From positions 1-64,000 of the forward strand of contig CAKZQF010000223.1 of the NCBI GenBank assembly GCA_937139475.1: a DNA stretch of 64,000 nt, written 5' to 3'. Positions 24,379 to 33,777 of this stretch are shown here, in pieces. The stretch is from an uncultured Gammaproteobacteria bacterium. GTDB taxonomy: Bacteria > Pseudomonadota > Gammaproteobacteria > Enterobacterales > Psychrobiaceae. Position 1 is the first letter of the stretch. Every line of letters begins with the position of its first letter. A program made the translations under genes and the position numbers. The notes beneath the pieces were generated by a model. That model saw nothing but the letters and a program-made list of their open reading frames with translations, did not search any database and was not told the origin of the DNA.

Positions 24379-24533
24379 AATTGGGGGGTCACTACTTGTT
24401 CGAAAGGCCGAAATCTAAATGTTTCATCGTCAATAACAACACCAGAAAGAAATTCGCCGAGAAATAGTTTTTCAAATTCTTTATAGTCATAAACCGAGAG
24501 TATATAAGCACTCTTTAAATATGTTTTGTCCAT
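24375..24533 (-). CDS. Tiny protein of the same operon (52 aa)
   Basis: A 52-residue open frame that starts ATG-GAC-AAA, 13 bases after the stop of the 105-residue gene, with GAGAG as a weak ribosome site, and ends in a four-base overlap with the next gene. The protein contains SGVVIDDETFRFRPF, which parallels LLKVDGVKYLSFFRPF and FKIEGMRYLVYGFPL in the 345-residue protein of the same operon. The coupling and the shared motif argue that it is real. No known family. Confidence 0.5.
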   Translation of the reverse strand: MDKTYLKSAYILSVYDYKEFEKLFLGEFLSGVVIDDETFRFRPFEQVVTPQL

Positions 24534-24546
24534 CTGTTACTCTCTA

Positions 24547-24864
24547 CTAATAGCTAGCAGGAAGCGTTTCTCGCAGCTCTAATACCTCTTCAGGAGAATA
24601 CATACACTCATGCATTAAATTGAACTCAAATGCATTTACATCAAACTCTTTAGGTTCAGCATCTAAGATATAAAAGTCAGCACCAAAAGTTCTATATTCA
24701 AGCCCCTTTACTTCCATCAGCTTTGTAGTGAATAAAGCATCTCCTTCTTTACCATTTTCATTATCTTCAGCAAATGTGGCGTAAAGCACCTTTTCAGCCT
24801 TGTCTTCTAAGTCAGATTTAATTGAGATAAGTGTTGCGTTAGTTAGTTTTACTCTAGGTCTCAT
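24547..24864 (-). CDS. Acidic small protein of the same operon (105 aa)
   Basis: A 105-residue acidic protein. Its middle has KLMEVKGLEYRTFGADF, similar to the repeated V-x-G-x-x-Y-x-x-F motif of the 345-residue protein, and its end YSPEEVLELRETL matches the 60-residue protein. Its ATG overlaps the stop of the 345-residue gene (ATGA). No signal peptide or membrane helix. Function unknown; the recurrence of the same two modules in four adjacent genes suggests a locally expanded family. Confidence 0.62.
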   Translation of the reverse strand: MRPRVKLTNATLISIKSDLEDKAEKVLYATFAEDNENGKEGDALFTTKLMEVKGLEYRTFGADFYILDAEPKEFDVNAFEFNLMHECMYSPEEVLELRETLPASY

Positions 24865-25898
24865 GCTTGTGCTTCCTTTTTATCTTCTGCACAAAACGGG
24901 CGGAAAAAGCTTAGATATTTAACCCCATCGACTTTTAGTAAATTCTTGTCAGCATCAAAATGTGACAGAACACTAGATTGATACAACGAAATGTATTTTT
25001 CATAATCGATGGTGTTAAAAAAATTGGTATCAACGCGTCGTGCATAAAAAACAAGAGCTTGCTGATCGATACGAACAATGAACTTCTGATCGCCATCTAG
25101 ATTTTTAACACGTAGGCACAAATTAGGTTTGTGCCAATCAGATGCAAAAGAAGGAATCAGTGGGAAGCCATATACCAAATAGCGCATACCTTCGATTTTG
25201 AAGGTTGTTGGATTGAACTGAGCCTTATTTACTTTGCCGCTACTAAACAATTCAAGTGTCAACACCAACCAATGTTCATGCTTAGAAAATGTATTTCCTT
25301 CAGAAATGCAGCCTTCGAACTTACCATCATGGTTTACATGATTGATGTACATGTATTTTTTAATGTTATCCAAGGAAAGCTTTTCAAACGGAAACTTTGA
25401 AGCGATGAGCCTGAAATAACAACCATGAACTTTTAAATCTGCATATTGGACTATCAGCGGGTCTTCAAAGGCATCAAAATAAGGACGCCACTCCAAACGG
25501 AAATCTGCGCCTGTATTTACGATGAATTTGGCATCTTCAGGCAAGCCTAAAACTTTATATATCGTTGAAATCAGTTCTAATGTATCAATATCAAGAAGCA
25601 TCAAACTTTCAATTTCAGATGCCATTGAGGTGATTTCCTGATGAAGTGATTCAATGATTTTCGAATCATCGTATTCATTGATCATCAAGTATTTAAATGA
25701 TTCGTGTTCTAGAATTGAATTAAGATTGTGGGTATCAAAAGCTTCATGCAGACGCTCATGCGCTTGTGTAAAGTGAGCACAGCTATAGACACCTCTACTC
25801 CAAAGTCCTTGTGCATATAAATCTGGTAACTCAAAAAGTAATGCGAAGTCTTTAGCTTGTTTATTTAACTTATTTTTTAATTGATATAGCGAGATCAT
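24861..25898 (-). CDS. Unrecognised 345-residue protein heading a four-gene operon
   Basis: A cytoplasmic, mixed alpha/beta protein of 345 residues. The first 130 residues are helical and acidic; the second half contains two copies of a strand module: FNPTTFKIEGMRYLVYGFPL at about 232-250 and NLLKVDGVKYLSFFRPF at about 317-335. There are no nuclease, ATPase or toxin motifs that I can see. It heads a coupled run of small genes downstream that share the same module. The gap upstream (25899-26106) holds an AACAATG/CATTGTT inverted repeat as possible operator. It lies between the hemolysin-type operon and the dGTPase/recombinase end of the island, a position where defence or exclusion genes are often found. 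Confidence 0.7.
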   Translation of the reverse strand: MISLYQLKNKLNKQAKDFALLFELPDLYAQGLWSRGVYSCAHFTQAHERLHEAFDTHNLNSILEHESFKYLMINEYDDSKIIESLHQEITSMASEIESLMLLDIDTLELISTIYKVLGLPEDAKFIVNTGADFRLEWRPYFDAFEDPLIVQYADLKVHGCYFRLIASKFPFEKLSLDNIKKYMYINHVNHDGKFEGCISEGNTFSKHEHWLVLTLELFSSGKVNKAQFNPTTFKIEGMRYLVYGFPLIPSFASDWHKPNLCLRVKNLDGDQKFIVRIDQQALVFYARRVDTNFFNTIDYEKYISLYQSSVLSHFDADKNLLKVDGVKYLSFFRPFCAEDKKEAQA

Positions 25899-25925
25899 TT
25901 AGTTCTCCAAACAATACTGCAAAAG

Positions 25926-25950
25926 AACAATGGCCTACAAACACATTGTT
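25926..25950. promoter_or_regulatory. Inverted repeat AACAATG-N11-CATTGTT
   Basis: Perfect 7-bp arms, 28 bases upstream of the unrecognised operon start at 25898. It may be an operator or a small hairpin in the leader. The rest of the gap to 26106 contains a GC-richer stretch (25980-26070) with short inverted repeats but no gene that I can support. Confidence 0.35.
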
Positions 25951-26106
25951 TATTTGACTATTTGAATCACTAATTTTTACGGATGCTCCGCTTCACTGTT
26001 CACGTTTTTCAAGTGGAAAAACATGCGTAGGCGTAGGCTGTCCGTTCAGCCTTCATCATATAATATCGCCAAAAAACAAAATGACAACTTACGTATTTGC
26101 ACAATC

Positions 26107-26469
26107 TTAGGTAGATATTTTGAGTTTGAACTGCTCAAAGCTAAGCCCAAATAGGGATATAACCATTTCCTCATCTATATTGGAGTCGGGAAATTTTTTT
26201 TCAAAATTTCCGATGATGCTATCTAGGTGGCTAGCCAATATTTTTACTAAAAATATTTCCGAGTTTGGTGATAGAGCAGATAGTGCTATCAATGAGGTGT
26301 CAAAGGATTCAGCTTTTATTTTTACTAGTAAATCGCTGTAACTGTCACAGCCATACAGACAAATAGCAACCCCTTCTTGGGCTTGTCCAAGGGGAATTGA
26401 TAACTTTTTTGACAACCTCTTTGCCTGACGCTTTATATTACTTATAAGCGCTTCTGATTCAAAAGACAT
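26107..26469 (-). CDS. Small protein with an AKRL-type N-terminal helical motif
   Basis: About 120 residues from the ATG at 26469; a TTG seven codons earlier is less likely. The N-terminal part, IKRQAKRLSKKL...PLGQAQEGVAICLYGCDSYSDL, matches a motif found at the start of several bacterial glyoxalase-superfamily-annotated and other mobile-element proteins (AKRLkkaLg..lsq.qalelvA...Gy.sw.dL). The remainder is helical and acidic, without catalytic signatures. It stands alone between the unrecognised operon and the dGTPase gene. Function unknown; the motif may bind nucleic acid or a partner. Confidence 0.55.
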   Translation of the reverse strand: MSFESEALISNIKRQAKRLSKKLSIPLGQAQEGVAICLYGCDSYSDLLVKIKAESFDTSLIALSALSPNSEIFLVKILASHLDSIIGNFEKKFPDSNIDEEMVISLFGLSFEQFKLKIST

Positions 26470-26672
26470 ACGCACACCAAAACATAACAACTAAGGTCCA
26501 CAGCACCTAAGTCATTACATCTTCAATGTATGATTAATCTTTTAAACCCAGAGTAAATCCATTTCGTCCGCAAGTGTGGAAACTGGCTTCTCTGAAAAGC
26601 CACTACAATAAGCAGTTGTTATTGTCGCAGTTAAAATAGAAAAAGGGAATGCAACAAATCTTAACAGAACTA

Positions 26673-28151
26673 TTAATCTATCGCTTTTAAACTTTTATAT
26701 TCTTCAAATGCATAGCGATCTGTCATGCCACTTACGTAATCAATTAATAATCGTGATCTGTGATATAGCTCTAGTATTTTATCGACATCAGATACCGTTT
26801 CTTTTTCAAATAAGCTCTGTACACTTTCGCAGTAACAACGCTTATGCTTATTTGATAAATCATGATATAGCCTCGTTTCAATGGGACTTGATTTCAAAAA
26901 TTTATTTTGAGAGAGTGTTTTAAAATCTTCATAATCTAAATTAAGCAGTGGTGTATAGATATCAAGCAAACCTGATATTATTGCATAGCCTTGCAATTCT
27001 AATCGCTCCACTTCTTTAGCAGAAAATACATATTTTGCTGCAACATCTTTTAGAACTTCAGTAGCTAAGTTAAATTCATCGTTACCATCTAGCAGCGACG
27101 CATCAAGTGTTCCATTGAATACCTCTTCATGGTTTTCAATATACCGATCTGATGCATAGTTAGCCAAATCATTTACCAAATTAGTTCTTAACGTAAGGAT
27201 ATAAGTGTGATTTTTGTTATGATTTTCTAACTGACATCTCGAATATGCATTGTCGGCGAGATTTGGCAAATAACGCTTTTTAACAACCGAATTATCAATT
27301 TTTTCATCGCCTAAATAAGATTCCCACATTGCCTTTATGGCATCATGAAGCTGCTCTACATTCAGAATACCTTTATCTAACGCATCGTCTAGATCGGCAA
27401 TACAGTAGGATATGTCATCAGCCGCTTCCATTATATAAGTTAAAGGAAACCTGTTTCCTGAGGTTATACCCAAGCTATTTTGTAATGTATGAACGTACGC
27501 TTCTTCAGAGAAATAATAGCCCGGCTTTTTCTTTCTATATTTAAACGAATCTCTAGCATCATTCGGCTTTGGTTCATACGCAGGTCTGGTATATTTTATT
27601 AAGCACGCCACTTGTGAATATGTAAGGTTTAAATCCTGTAAGCTATGGAGAAGACGGATCGCTTGCGCATTACCTTCAAAACAAAGTAGATCTTTAACCA
27701 AGTAGTTTTCATTAATATCTTCGCCAAATTTTTGAATAAAAATATTTAATAGTGATTTTTCAGACCACATATTAATAGCTTCCTCACCAAAATGCCCGAA
27801 TGGTGGATTACCGACATCATGGAGCAGACATGCTATCTCAATCGCACTTGTAAAGCCGTCTTGTTTGTCTTCTAAGCCTAGTTCTTTTAACTTTTCATAC
27901 TGAGTTAGCTTTTTTAATACAAGCTTAGCGATATACCTTCCAACCTGCTGAACTTCTAATGAATGTGTTAAACGACTTCTAACCGATGAATTTGACTCCA
28001 GAGGAAATACTTGAGTTTTTTGCTGAAGTCTCCTTACCGCAGCGGAATTAATTGAACGCCCTCGATCTGATTCCATTTCCTCATCAAATGTATCTTTGAG
28101 CGCTGTTGATGCTCGAAAGCGTTCATGAGTAAGTTTATTGTTATAATCCAT
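26673..28151 (-). CDS. dgt: Deoxyguanosinetriphosphate triphosphohydrolase, island copy
   Basis: A full-length 492-residue HD-domain enzyme that hydrolyses dGTP (or other dNTPs) to the nucleoside and triphosphate. Motifs: SAAVRRLQQKTQVFPLE, RLTHSLEVQQVGR with the first His, LLHDVGNPPFGHFGEEA with the HD pair, EAADDISYCIADLDDAL with the distal Asp, and DYVSGMTDRYA near the end. Length and sequence fit the E. coli Dgt subfamily (about 505 residues). dNTPases of this type can act as phage defence by lowering dNTP pools. It sits 104 bases downstream of the fourth recombinase-module gene. The chromosomal dGTPase of another subfamily is the gene disrupted at 35133, so this copy may compensate. Confidence 0.92.
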   Translation of the reverse strand: MDYNNKLTHERFRASTALKDTFDEEMESDRGRSINSAAVRRLQQKTQVFPLESNSSVRSRLTHSLEVQQVGRYIAKLVLKKLTQYEKLKELGLEDKQDGFTSAIEIACLLHDVGNPPFGHFGEEAINMWSEKSLLNIFIQKFGEDINENYLVKDLLCFEGNAQAIRLLHSLQDLNLTYSQVACLIKYTRPAYEPKPNDARDSFKYRKKKPGYYFSEEAYVHTLQNSLGITSGNRFPLTYIMEAADDISYCIADLDDALDKGILNVEQLHDAIKAMWESYLGDEKIDNSVVKKRYLPNLADNAYSRCQLENHNKNHTYILTLRTNLVNDLANYASDRYIENHEEVFNGTLDASLLDGNDEFNLATEVLKDVAAKYVFSAKEVERLELQGYAIISGLLDIYTPLLNLDYEDFKTLSQNKFLKSSPIETRLYHDLSNKHKRCYCESVQSLFEKETVSDVDKILELYHRSRLLIDYVSGMTDRYAFEEYKSLKAID

Positions 28152-28255
28152 GCAATTATTCCCTGATATTATTGTTCGTTAAAATTGCTTTTTTCCATTC
28201 CCACAAGCATTCGAAGTTGAATGCTTGTAATATTTCTATGTCATTGGGGCTAATA

Positions 28256-28777
28256 TCATTTATTTAAACCTAATTTTCTTTTTACATCTAAAGGCAGCTC
28301 ATTCAACATTTTCTCATATAATTCTTCACAGGTATTTTGAAGTAATTGTTTATTTTCCTTAGTCAATTTTTTTGTGCTTTCTTTTAATTCATCTTTAGAT
28401 TTGTGCTGTAACCCTTTTTTAGGCTTATTTAACTTTTTATTTTTAGCTTTATAAAGGGCTTCATTTGTTTTATCAAAATAAGTCAATAACCCATCGGAAT
28501 AGGTGTTACTGTTAAACAGTGGTTGCGAGCTTTTGCCAACCCGCCTAGCAACTTCAGCCTTCGAAATAGTCCAAGGGGATTTAGTTGTATAACTCTTCTC
28601 GCTTGAGTGACCATTGATGTAGCGTAACTTAACTTTTTTAAGGTCGTTAATTGCTTGATACGCCTCTCTGGCTGTCGGGTGTAGATTTATCCACTCTAAC
28701 CCTTTATCAACTTTATGGTCTTCCGCTGGGTTGAGATCCTCACCTTCTAAAAAGTCGTTGTAGTAATCATCACTCAT
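28256..28777 (-). CDS. ginD: GinD-like small basic protein of the recombinase module
   Basis: A 173-residue protein: an acidic N-terminus (about 1-22), a possible helix-turn-helix near residues 67-90 (PWTISKAEVARRVGKSSQPLF), then a Lys-rich coiled-coil tail (about 105-170). It is the last gene of a four-gene run; its ATG overlaps the upstream recombinase stop by one base (TAATG). In the GInt elements described in Pseudomonas and other groups, ginD encodes a small helix-loop-helix protein required with the three recombinases for integration and excision. The match here is by position, size and general character, not by direct sequence comparison. Confidence 0.7.
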   Translation of the reverse strand: MSDDYYNDFLEGEDLNPAEDHKVDKGLEWINLHPTAREAYQAINDLKKVKLRYINGHSSEKSYTTKSPWTISKAEVARRVGKSSQPLFNSNTYSDGLLTYFDKTNEALYKAKNKKLNKPKKGLQHKSKDELKESTKKLTKENKQLLQNTCEELYEKMLNELPLDVKRKLGLNK

Positions 28778-31482
28778 TATGAAGCCTCTTCAAACCTAGA
28801 TGCTATATCAATTGTATCATTCAAATAATCGATAAATTTTTGATAACGGGAGTCATCATAAGACTTGCTTAACTCCTGTATACGCTTTAATGCCAACCGA
28901 ACAGTCACCAAATGTGGCCTCTTAATAAACATAGGTAACTTAGGGTTTCTGCATGCTTCAATATCAGGTTTAATATAAGCGACAATACCTTTGTAATTTC
29001 CTTCTTCAATATCCCCATTTATGCAACCTAAGCAGAGTCTAGGCGCTGCTTTGTGTCGTTGAGGAACACCATTTTCAGAACACATAGCATTCGCATAAGT
29101 GCCTTTTCTCAATATACAAGTAGTCCACGCGTTAACTTTAATATCAATAACTCTGTCATTGGCTACTTTGTTTGTTAATACTTCGTATTCTTCTGGTGAG
29201 TGGACGTTAGTAATAACAACAGCCTTATTAATAAAGCGATCAAACTGACCTGAGAAATGTCTTCTTTCATCAGTAAGGCTTTTTATTCTATAACGAACAA
29301 TGTGATTTATTGTTGTTCTTTTTGCGACTTGCATTATGGCCCTCGCTTCCTTTCCCCTTAAATATGCCATGAAGAAACGTTCGTCAATGTGCTTAAAGTT
29401 GGCTCTAATAAATTTTCCGATATCGCCTTTGTATCGCCTTAACACAGCTTCAGCCCATACATGCCGTAAAGCATGTGGTGTAGCCTTAAATATGCCAGTT
29501 AACAGTTCATCAATAATTGCTTTTGAATTTGATTTATTTAAATTTTCAGATGCAGACTTTATATACTCTAATGTTTCGATTGATAAGCGGCTTTCTAATA
29601 TTTCAACGCTAGCTTCATCTAATGTTCCATTTGTATAGCGATTTAAAGTCTCTGAGAAGCGGAGAGCTTTTCCATTAACAACATATTTTCTAGAAACCAA
29701 TGATAGGACTTGGTTGTCTTTCCTGAGTTTATCTCTTAGTTCTATAATTTCCTTTACGATTCTGTTATTCAAATCGTATTTTTCAGATAATTCTTGTCTT
29801 TTTGATGCTTCAATAAAATTGCATTCAGAGCCTTTAGCGCTTAATAACTGCAATTCATCTATTTCTATGAACGTTTTATATTTGTCTGGAAAAATTTGCC
29901 AGTGCCTTGATACCATTTCTGATATTTTTCTTTCAATTTCAGTATTTTCACCCAATGTGGTTGACGTAAGTGCAAATCCATTGTCTTTTGATTCTGTTAG
30001 ATTAGCGATTTGCTTAATAAGAATATGTGAGGATAACGTAATCTCCCTTTCTAGCAAGGTTTCGCCATTAGTCTTAGGGGAAATCCATTTTACGTAAAAT
30101 CGGTATGGTGTATATACGGCATCAAGTATATCTTTGTTAGCAACTTGCTTTAGCGCAGACTCTTGAAATCCATACTCGCTGGCTCTCCACCCTGTATAAG
30201 CCACCAAAGATGTAACGCCTGCGGCTTCAACATCTTTGAAGTAACTACCTATTTTAACTCTTGTATTAGTGCCAAATTTCTCTGAGTATTCACTTAAAAG
30301 CTTTGTCGCTTTTTCTAGATCAATTAATTCGTTACTTACAGCCTCGTCGCACTGTTTATCAAATTCTTGTAGGGTAAACTCAACATTGAAACCAGCATTA
30401 TCACTATTTAAACTTGCGGCATATTCAGCAAGTATGTCCTCTCGTTTCTTAAGCTGAGTATCATAAAACCTCGCGTACAACAACGCTCTTACGAATTCGT
30501 ATGAATCAAAGCGTGTTTCGTCCAACTTTAACTCTGATATTACGTTGTTAAGTCTATCTAAGTTAAAAATATGATACTTAACTACTATTTCGTTGTAGTT
30601 CTTAACAATAGATTGGCAAAATATTTCTTTAAAACCCTCTTCAATCCCATCATTAAATAATGCTTTCCATTTGCCTTTACTTCCAACCTCATCTGTATCC
30701 ATTCCTAACTCAAGAAGGGAGCTTCGGAGAGCTATAGCAAAAACGATATTTCGCTCAAAGAAGTCAGCGCAGTAATCAATATAATGTTTACCAACGTCTA
30801 ATGTTAAAAAATCAAACGTACCACCTTTTTTATAATCTGCTAATGTCATATTCATTTGAGCTAAACAAGCTGAATTGAAAGCCTTGTTTAGATCTTCTTC
30901 ATGAATATTATTAACAACAATTTCAACACCATGAATGCGTAGGGTTCTTGTAATACTTGATAAATTAAACATTTTAAATCGCGAACCATACGCAGGTGAC
31001 GAAAGCCTTTTAATAAAACTCCCGTTAACAAAGTTATGAGTTAGAGATAAGCTAAAAAAGTCTTCTAGCCTTGATTCCTCTAGTGTAACAAGGTTGTGCT
31101 CGGTCAAATATGCAAAAAGTATTTTAAGCATGTCTAAATGCCAAACACTTCGATAATCCAATGAGTTATTATGCCTCTGTTTTAAAAAAAGCCATTTAGC
31201 AAATTCGACCATACTGAGGGTAATAAACTCCCCAACTTCAAACTCAACCCTTATGTTTTGTTTAAACACTAAAACTTTACTGTTGAAATCTTCAAAATTT
31301 AACGTCGCGAACAAGTTATCATTTCTAGCTTTATTTGATGAAGAATATGGTATTACCCAAAGGTGACTTTCAAATGAAGCGTATTTATTGGGATCTATAA
31401 GGCGCAGCATATCATTACAATGCGCTAAAAATTTAGGTTTAGCATGTTCGATATTACTAACATTGTTACTAATATTATTCAT
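28777..31482 (-). CDS. ginC: Large tyrosine recombinase-like protein (GinC-like)
   Basis: A 901-residue protein. The C-terminal catalytic core shows the tyrosine recombinase residues: R433 (YTGWRASEY), H670-x-x-R673 (TPHALRHVW), H698 and Y707 (FKHIDERFFMAYLRGK). The long N-terminal half is helical and may bind DNA. After the core there is a Cys set (C789, C801, C817, C820, C844; LCLGC in the middle) that looks like a zinc site and is not usual in integrases. Its ATG directly follows the upstream gene stop with no gap. It is third in the coupled run of recombinase genes and would act with the other two at the island ends. Confidence 0.82.
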   Translation of the reverse strand: MNNISNNVSNIEHAKPKFLAHCNDMLRLIDPNKYASFESHLWVIPYSSSNKARNDNLFATLNFEDFNSKVLVFKQNIRVEFEVGEFITLSMVEFAKWLFLKQRHNNSLDYRSVWHLDMLKILFAYLTEHNLVTLEESRLEDFFSLSLTHNFVNGSFIKRLSSPAYGSRFKMFNLSSITRTLRIHGVEIVVNNIHEEDLNKAFNSACLAQMNMTLADYKKGGTFDFLTLDVGKHYIDYCADFFERNIVFAIALRSSLLELGMDTDEVGSKGKWKALFNDGIEEGFKEIFCQSIVKNYNEIVVKYHIFNLDRLNNVISELKLDETRFDSYEFVRALLYARFYDTQLKKREDILAEYAASLNSDNAGFNVEFTLQEFDKQCDEAVSNELIDLEKATKLLSEYSEKFGTNTRVKIGSYFKDVEAAGVTSLVAYTGWRASEYGFQESALKQVANKDILDAVYTPYRFYVKWISPKTNGETLLEREITLSSHILIKQIANLTESKDNGFALTSTTLGENTEIERKISEMVSRHWQIFPDKYKTFIEIDELQLLSAKGSECNFIEASKRQELSEKYDLNNRIVKEIIELRDKLRKDNQVLSLVSRKYVVNGKALRFSETLNRYTNGTLDEASVEILESRLSIETLEYIKSASENLNKSNSKAIIDELLTGIFKATPHALRHVWAEAVLRRYKGDIGKFIRANFKHIDERFFMAYLRGKEARAIMQVAKRTTINHIVRYRIKSLTDERRHFSGQFDRFINKAVVITNVHSPEEYEVLTNKVANDRVIDIKVNAWTTCILRKGTYANAMCSENGVPQRHKAAPRLCLGCINGDIEEGNYKGIVAYIKPDIEACRNPKLPMFIKRPHLVTVRLALKRIQELSKSYDDSRYQKFIDYLNDTIDIASRFEEAS

Positions 31483-33777
31483 CTAATAACTTCCTGTATA
31501 CGCGGTAAAAATTGGGGGTAAATCAGCTTTATATTTTTGATATAGCTTTTGACCTTCTGTTACTATTACTCTTTTAAATAACCTATTGGCAAAAACTGCC
31601 TCGATCCATTCTGCTGTTGGCAACGCTTCAAAGAATAAATACTCTGGTGCTCGTTTATAAATTCTTTCGTGACAACGCTCTAGTTCTGCTAAGTAATGTA
31701 AAAATTTAAGAACTGTTTCTGGTGACTCAACTAAGTTAATGGTGTCTGGTAAGTTATCTTCAACAGTTTCATTTAATAGCGATAAACCTAGTTCATTGAC
31801 TTTGCCGTCACTCTTCAGAGTAACAACTTTTAAAAGAGCTAATGTGCTATCTGCTCTATATTTAATGGTTTTTAATGCACTTTGTATCGTCGTGTTATAT
31901 TCAGCAACCTCCGAGGTGCTGGGCCTTAAAACATTTAGCCCTATATCATTCATCACAGTTCGAGTAATTCTGCCGCAGTTATCTAACCAAACTTGGTTTT
32001 CTTTCGTTAGATAATTTTTTCGCTCGGTTTCATTATTATGCGAGTTGTAGTTGGTAATGCTAGTTGGATCAAAATTATCTGACTCTGAGTGTATTCTTGA
32101 ATTTTTTACGGCTTGTGAACTAAAAATTCTAGTGACTGTCGGTGTTACACAATTTAGCTGCCAATTGGTCCCTTTTCTTTCATATGCTTCTCTACGTATG
32201 CCTTTATCACAGATAGCTACTACACATTCAATAAATACAGATGAAGACTTTTGTTTTAATAAGTGGGCATCAATTTCCTTACGAACACGAGACCTACCCA
32301 AAAACTTGAAAAACAACGAAACACTCGTTGTAGCCCCCAATTTCGAATGTAACGCCCCATCGTTATCAATTAGTTTATTGTTAACTTTAAGATTCTCAGT
32401 ACGATCATTTAAAAACGCAACGACCGAGCTACCCATTAGAGAAGATCCAGATAATGTTTCGATTTCATGGTAACTTTTTGAACGAGACTTGAAGTATTCG
32501 GATTCAATTTGTGTTATTTCACCTGTTTGACGTTTTGAGAACCTGAAATCATTAAGCTTGATTTTATATAAATCGTTGAGTGGTATTGTTTGATACGACA
32601 TCAATAGTGCAAATAAATAGTTTTCTCCTTTAGAAATCGGAACCACATTTCTTTTTGAATGCGCATATTCCACTAATTCTTGGATAAACTCTGGTGTAAA
32701 TAAAAACGCACCTTCAGTTGTTTGACGAAAGACTGTAATACGCTTATTTGATATTTTGGTAGTTTGAGTAGATATTTTCCCAGTATCCCAAAATGAATCA
32801 ATTGCAAATTGTTGTGCTTCTTCTACACATTGCGAGAATATCAATGACTCCAAAGCAGTATTAATAATATTGTCAGCATCAACACCAGTAAGCACCTTCC
32901 TAAGTTTTTCAAAAAACTCTTTCTTTGAATTCAAAATTGCAACTTTGAATGCTGCTTCATCAGCTCTAAATTGCTTGCTTTTTCTACCACCTTCATAATC
33001 TTCAGGCTGAGGCCGTACCGACTTTTTGGGAAAATAATCAAGCTGAACTTTTTTATTAGTGAATAAATCAATTAACGCGTGTTTTGCTTTAATGATTTCT
33101 GTTAATGCGCAGCTTATTGTAATTTGGAATGATTTCATCAATAGCTTTGGTGAAGCAGCTCGATTATATAGCTGTGCCCCAACTCCAACGTCATCACGTC
33201 TTAGCCACGAATGAAAGCCTAAGTAATCGGTAAGTGTAGTTTGTTCATAACCATCATCTGCTGCGGGTTTGTTTTTTGACAACAAATCTAAATATTGAAA
33301 ATCACTTGTTGATAATAAATCAATACCAAAAGGGACATAGTTAAGCGCTTTATTAATAAGCCTTATTAACTCTATCATTCCCGTACTCTGAGTCTTTACT
33401 CCATCAGTCTCAACTCTATAAGTTTCGAACGATTTAAAAATATTTACTCGGTTAACCAGCTCAATTTTTAACTCACTTAAGAAACTAATAAACTTAGGAA
33501 CTATATAAGACAACGATTGACGATCACTAGCTGTCCCATCGTTAAGAACAAAGGTAACATAGTTTGCAGTGTATAAGGCCGCAAATATCAATCGCTTCTC
33601 GTGTGACTCTTGATCTCCAAGGCTTATGATTTTTGAGGTTGAACCTTCAAAGTCTGGAACAATAAATCTATCTACATCAAATGGTTCAAAATCAACAGCT
33701 CTAACTGTTTGCTTGCTAGAAAACTCCGCTAACATTTCAGCTTGTTGCTCTAACAAATTTAAATCAGGTTTATCCAT
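31483..33777 (-). CDS. ginB: Tyrosine recombinase-like protein with incomplete catalytic set (GinB-like)
   Basis: A 764-residue protein overlapping the upstream recombinase by 8 bases. It keeps part of the integrase fold: FALLMSYQTIPLNDLYKIKLNDF matches the first catalytic segment, but the Arg position is Pro399 or Leu400. Later VTPTVTRIF stands where HxxR should be (R550 present, His absent), followed by YNSHNNETERKNYL, giving H580 and a possible Tyr nucleophile Y589. It is probably not an independent recombinase and may play a structural or regulatory part in a complex with the other two. Size and order match the middle recombinase of ginABCD modules. Confidence 0.75.
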   Translation of the reverse strand: MDKPDLNLLEQQAEMLAEFSSKQTVRAVDFEPFDVDRFIVPDFEGSTSKIISLGDQESHEKRLIFAALYTANYVTFVLNDGTASDRQSLSYIVPKFISFLSELKIELVNRVNIFKSFETYRVETDGVKTQSTGMIELIRLINKALNYVPFGIDLLSTSDFQYLDLLSKNKPAADDGYEQTTLTDYLGFHSWLRRDDVGVGAQLYNRAASPKLLMKSFQITISCALTEIIKAKHALIDLFTNKKVQLDYFPKKSVRPQPEDYEGGRKSKQFRADEAAFKVAILNSKKEFFEKLRKVLTGVDADNIINTALESLIFSQCVEEAQQFAIDSFWDTGKISTQTTKISNKRITVFRQTTEGAFLFTPEFIQELVEYAHSKRNVVPISKGENYLFALLMSYQTIPLNDLYKIKLNDFRFSKRQTGEITQIESEYFKSRSKSYHEIETLSGSSLMGSSVVAFLNDRTENLKVNNKLIDNDGALHSKLGATTSVSLFFKFLGRSRVRKEIDAHLLKQKSSSVFIECVVAICDKGIRREAYERKGTNWQLNCVTPTVTRIFSSQAVKNSRIHSESDNFDPTSITNYNSHNNETERKNYLTKENQVWLDNCGRITRTVMNDIGLNVLRPSTSEVAEYNTTIQSALKTIKYRADSTLALLKVVTLKSDGKVNELGLSLLNETVEDNLPDTINLVESPETVLKFLHYLAELERCHERIYKRAPEYLFFEALPTAEWIEAVFANRLFKRVIVTEGQKLYQKYKADLPPIFTAYTGSY

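Noticed and set aside
26483..26628. Possible integron attC site (ATAACAAC and GTTGTTAT, inverted)
   Set aside because: The outer octamers are complementary, but the required RYYYAAC and GTTRRRY consensus positions and the inner L boxes are not present, and no integrase of integron type is near.
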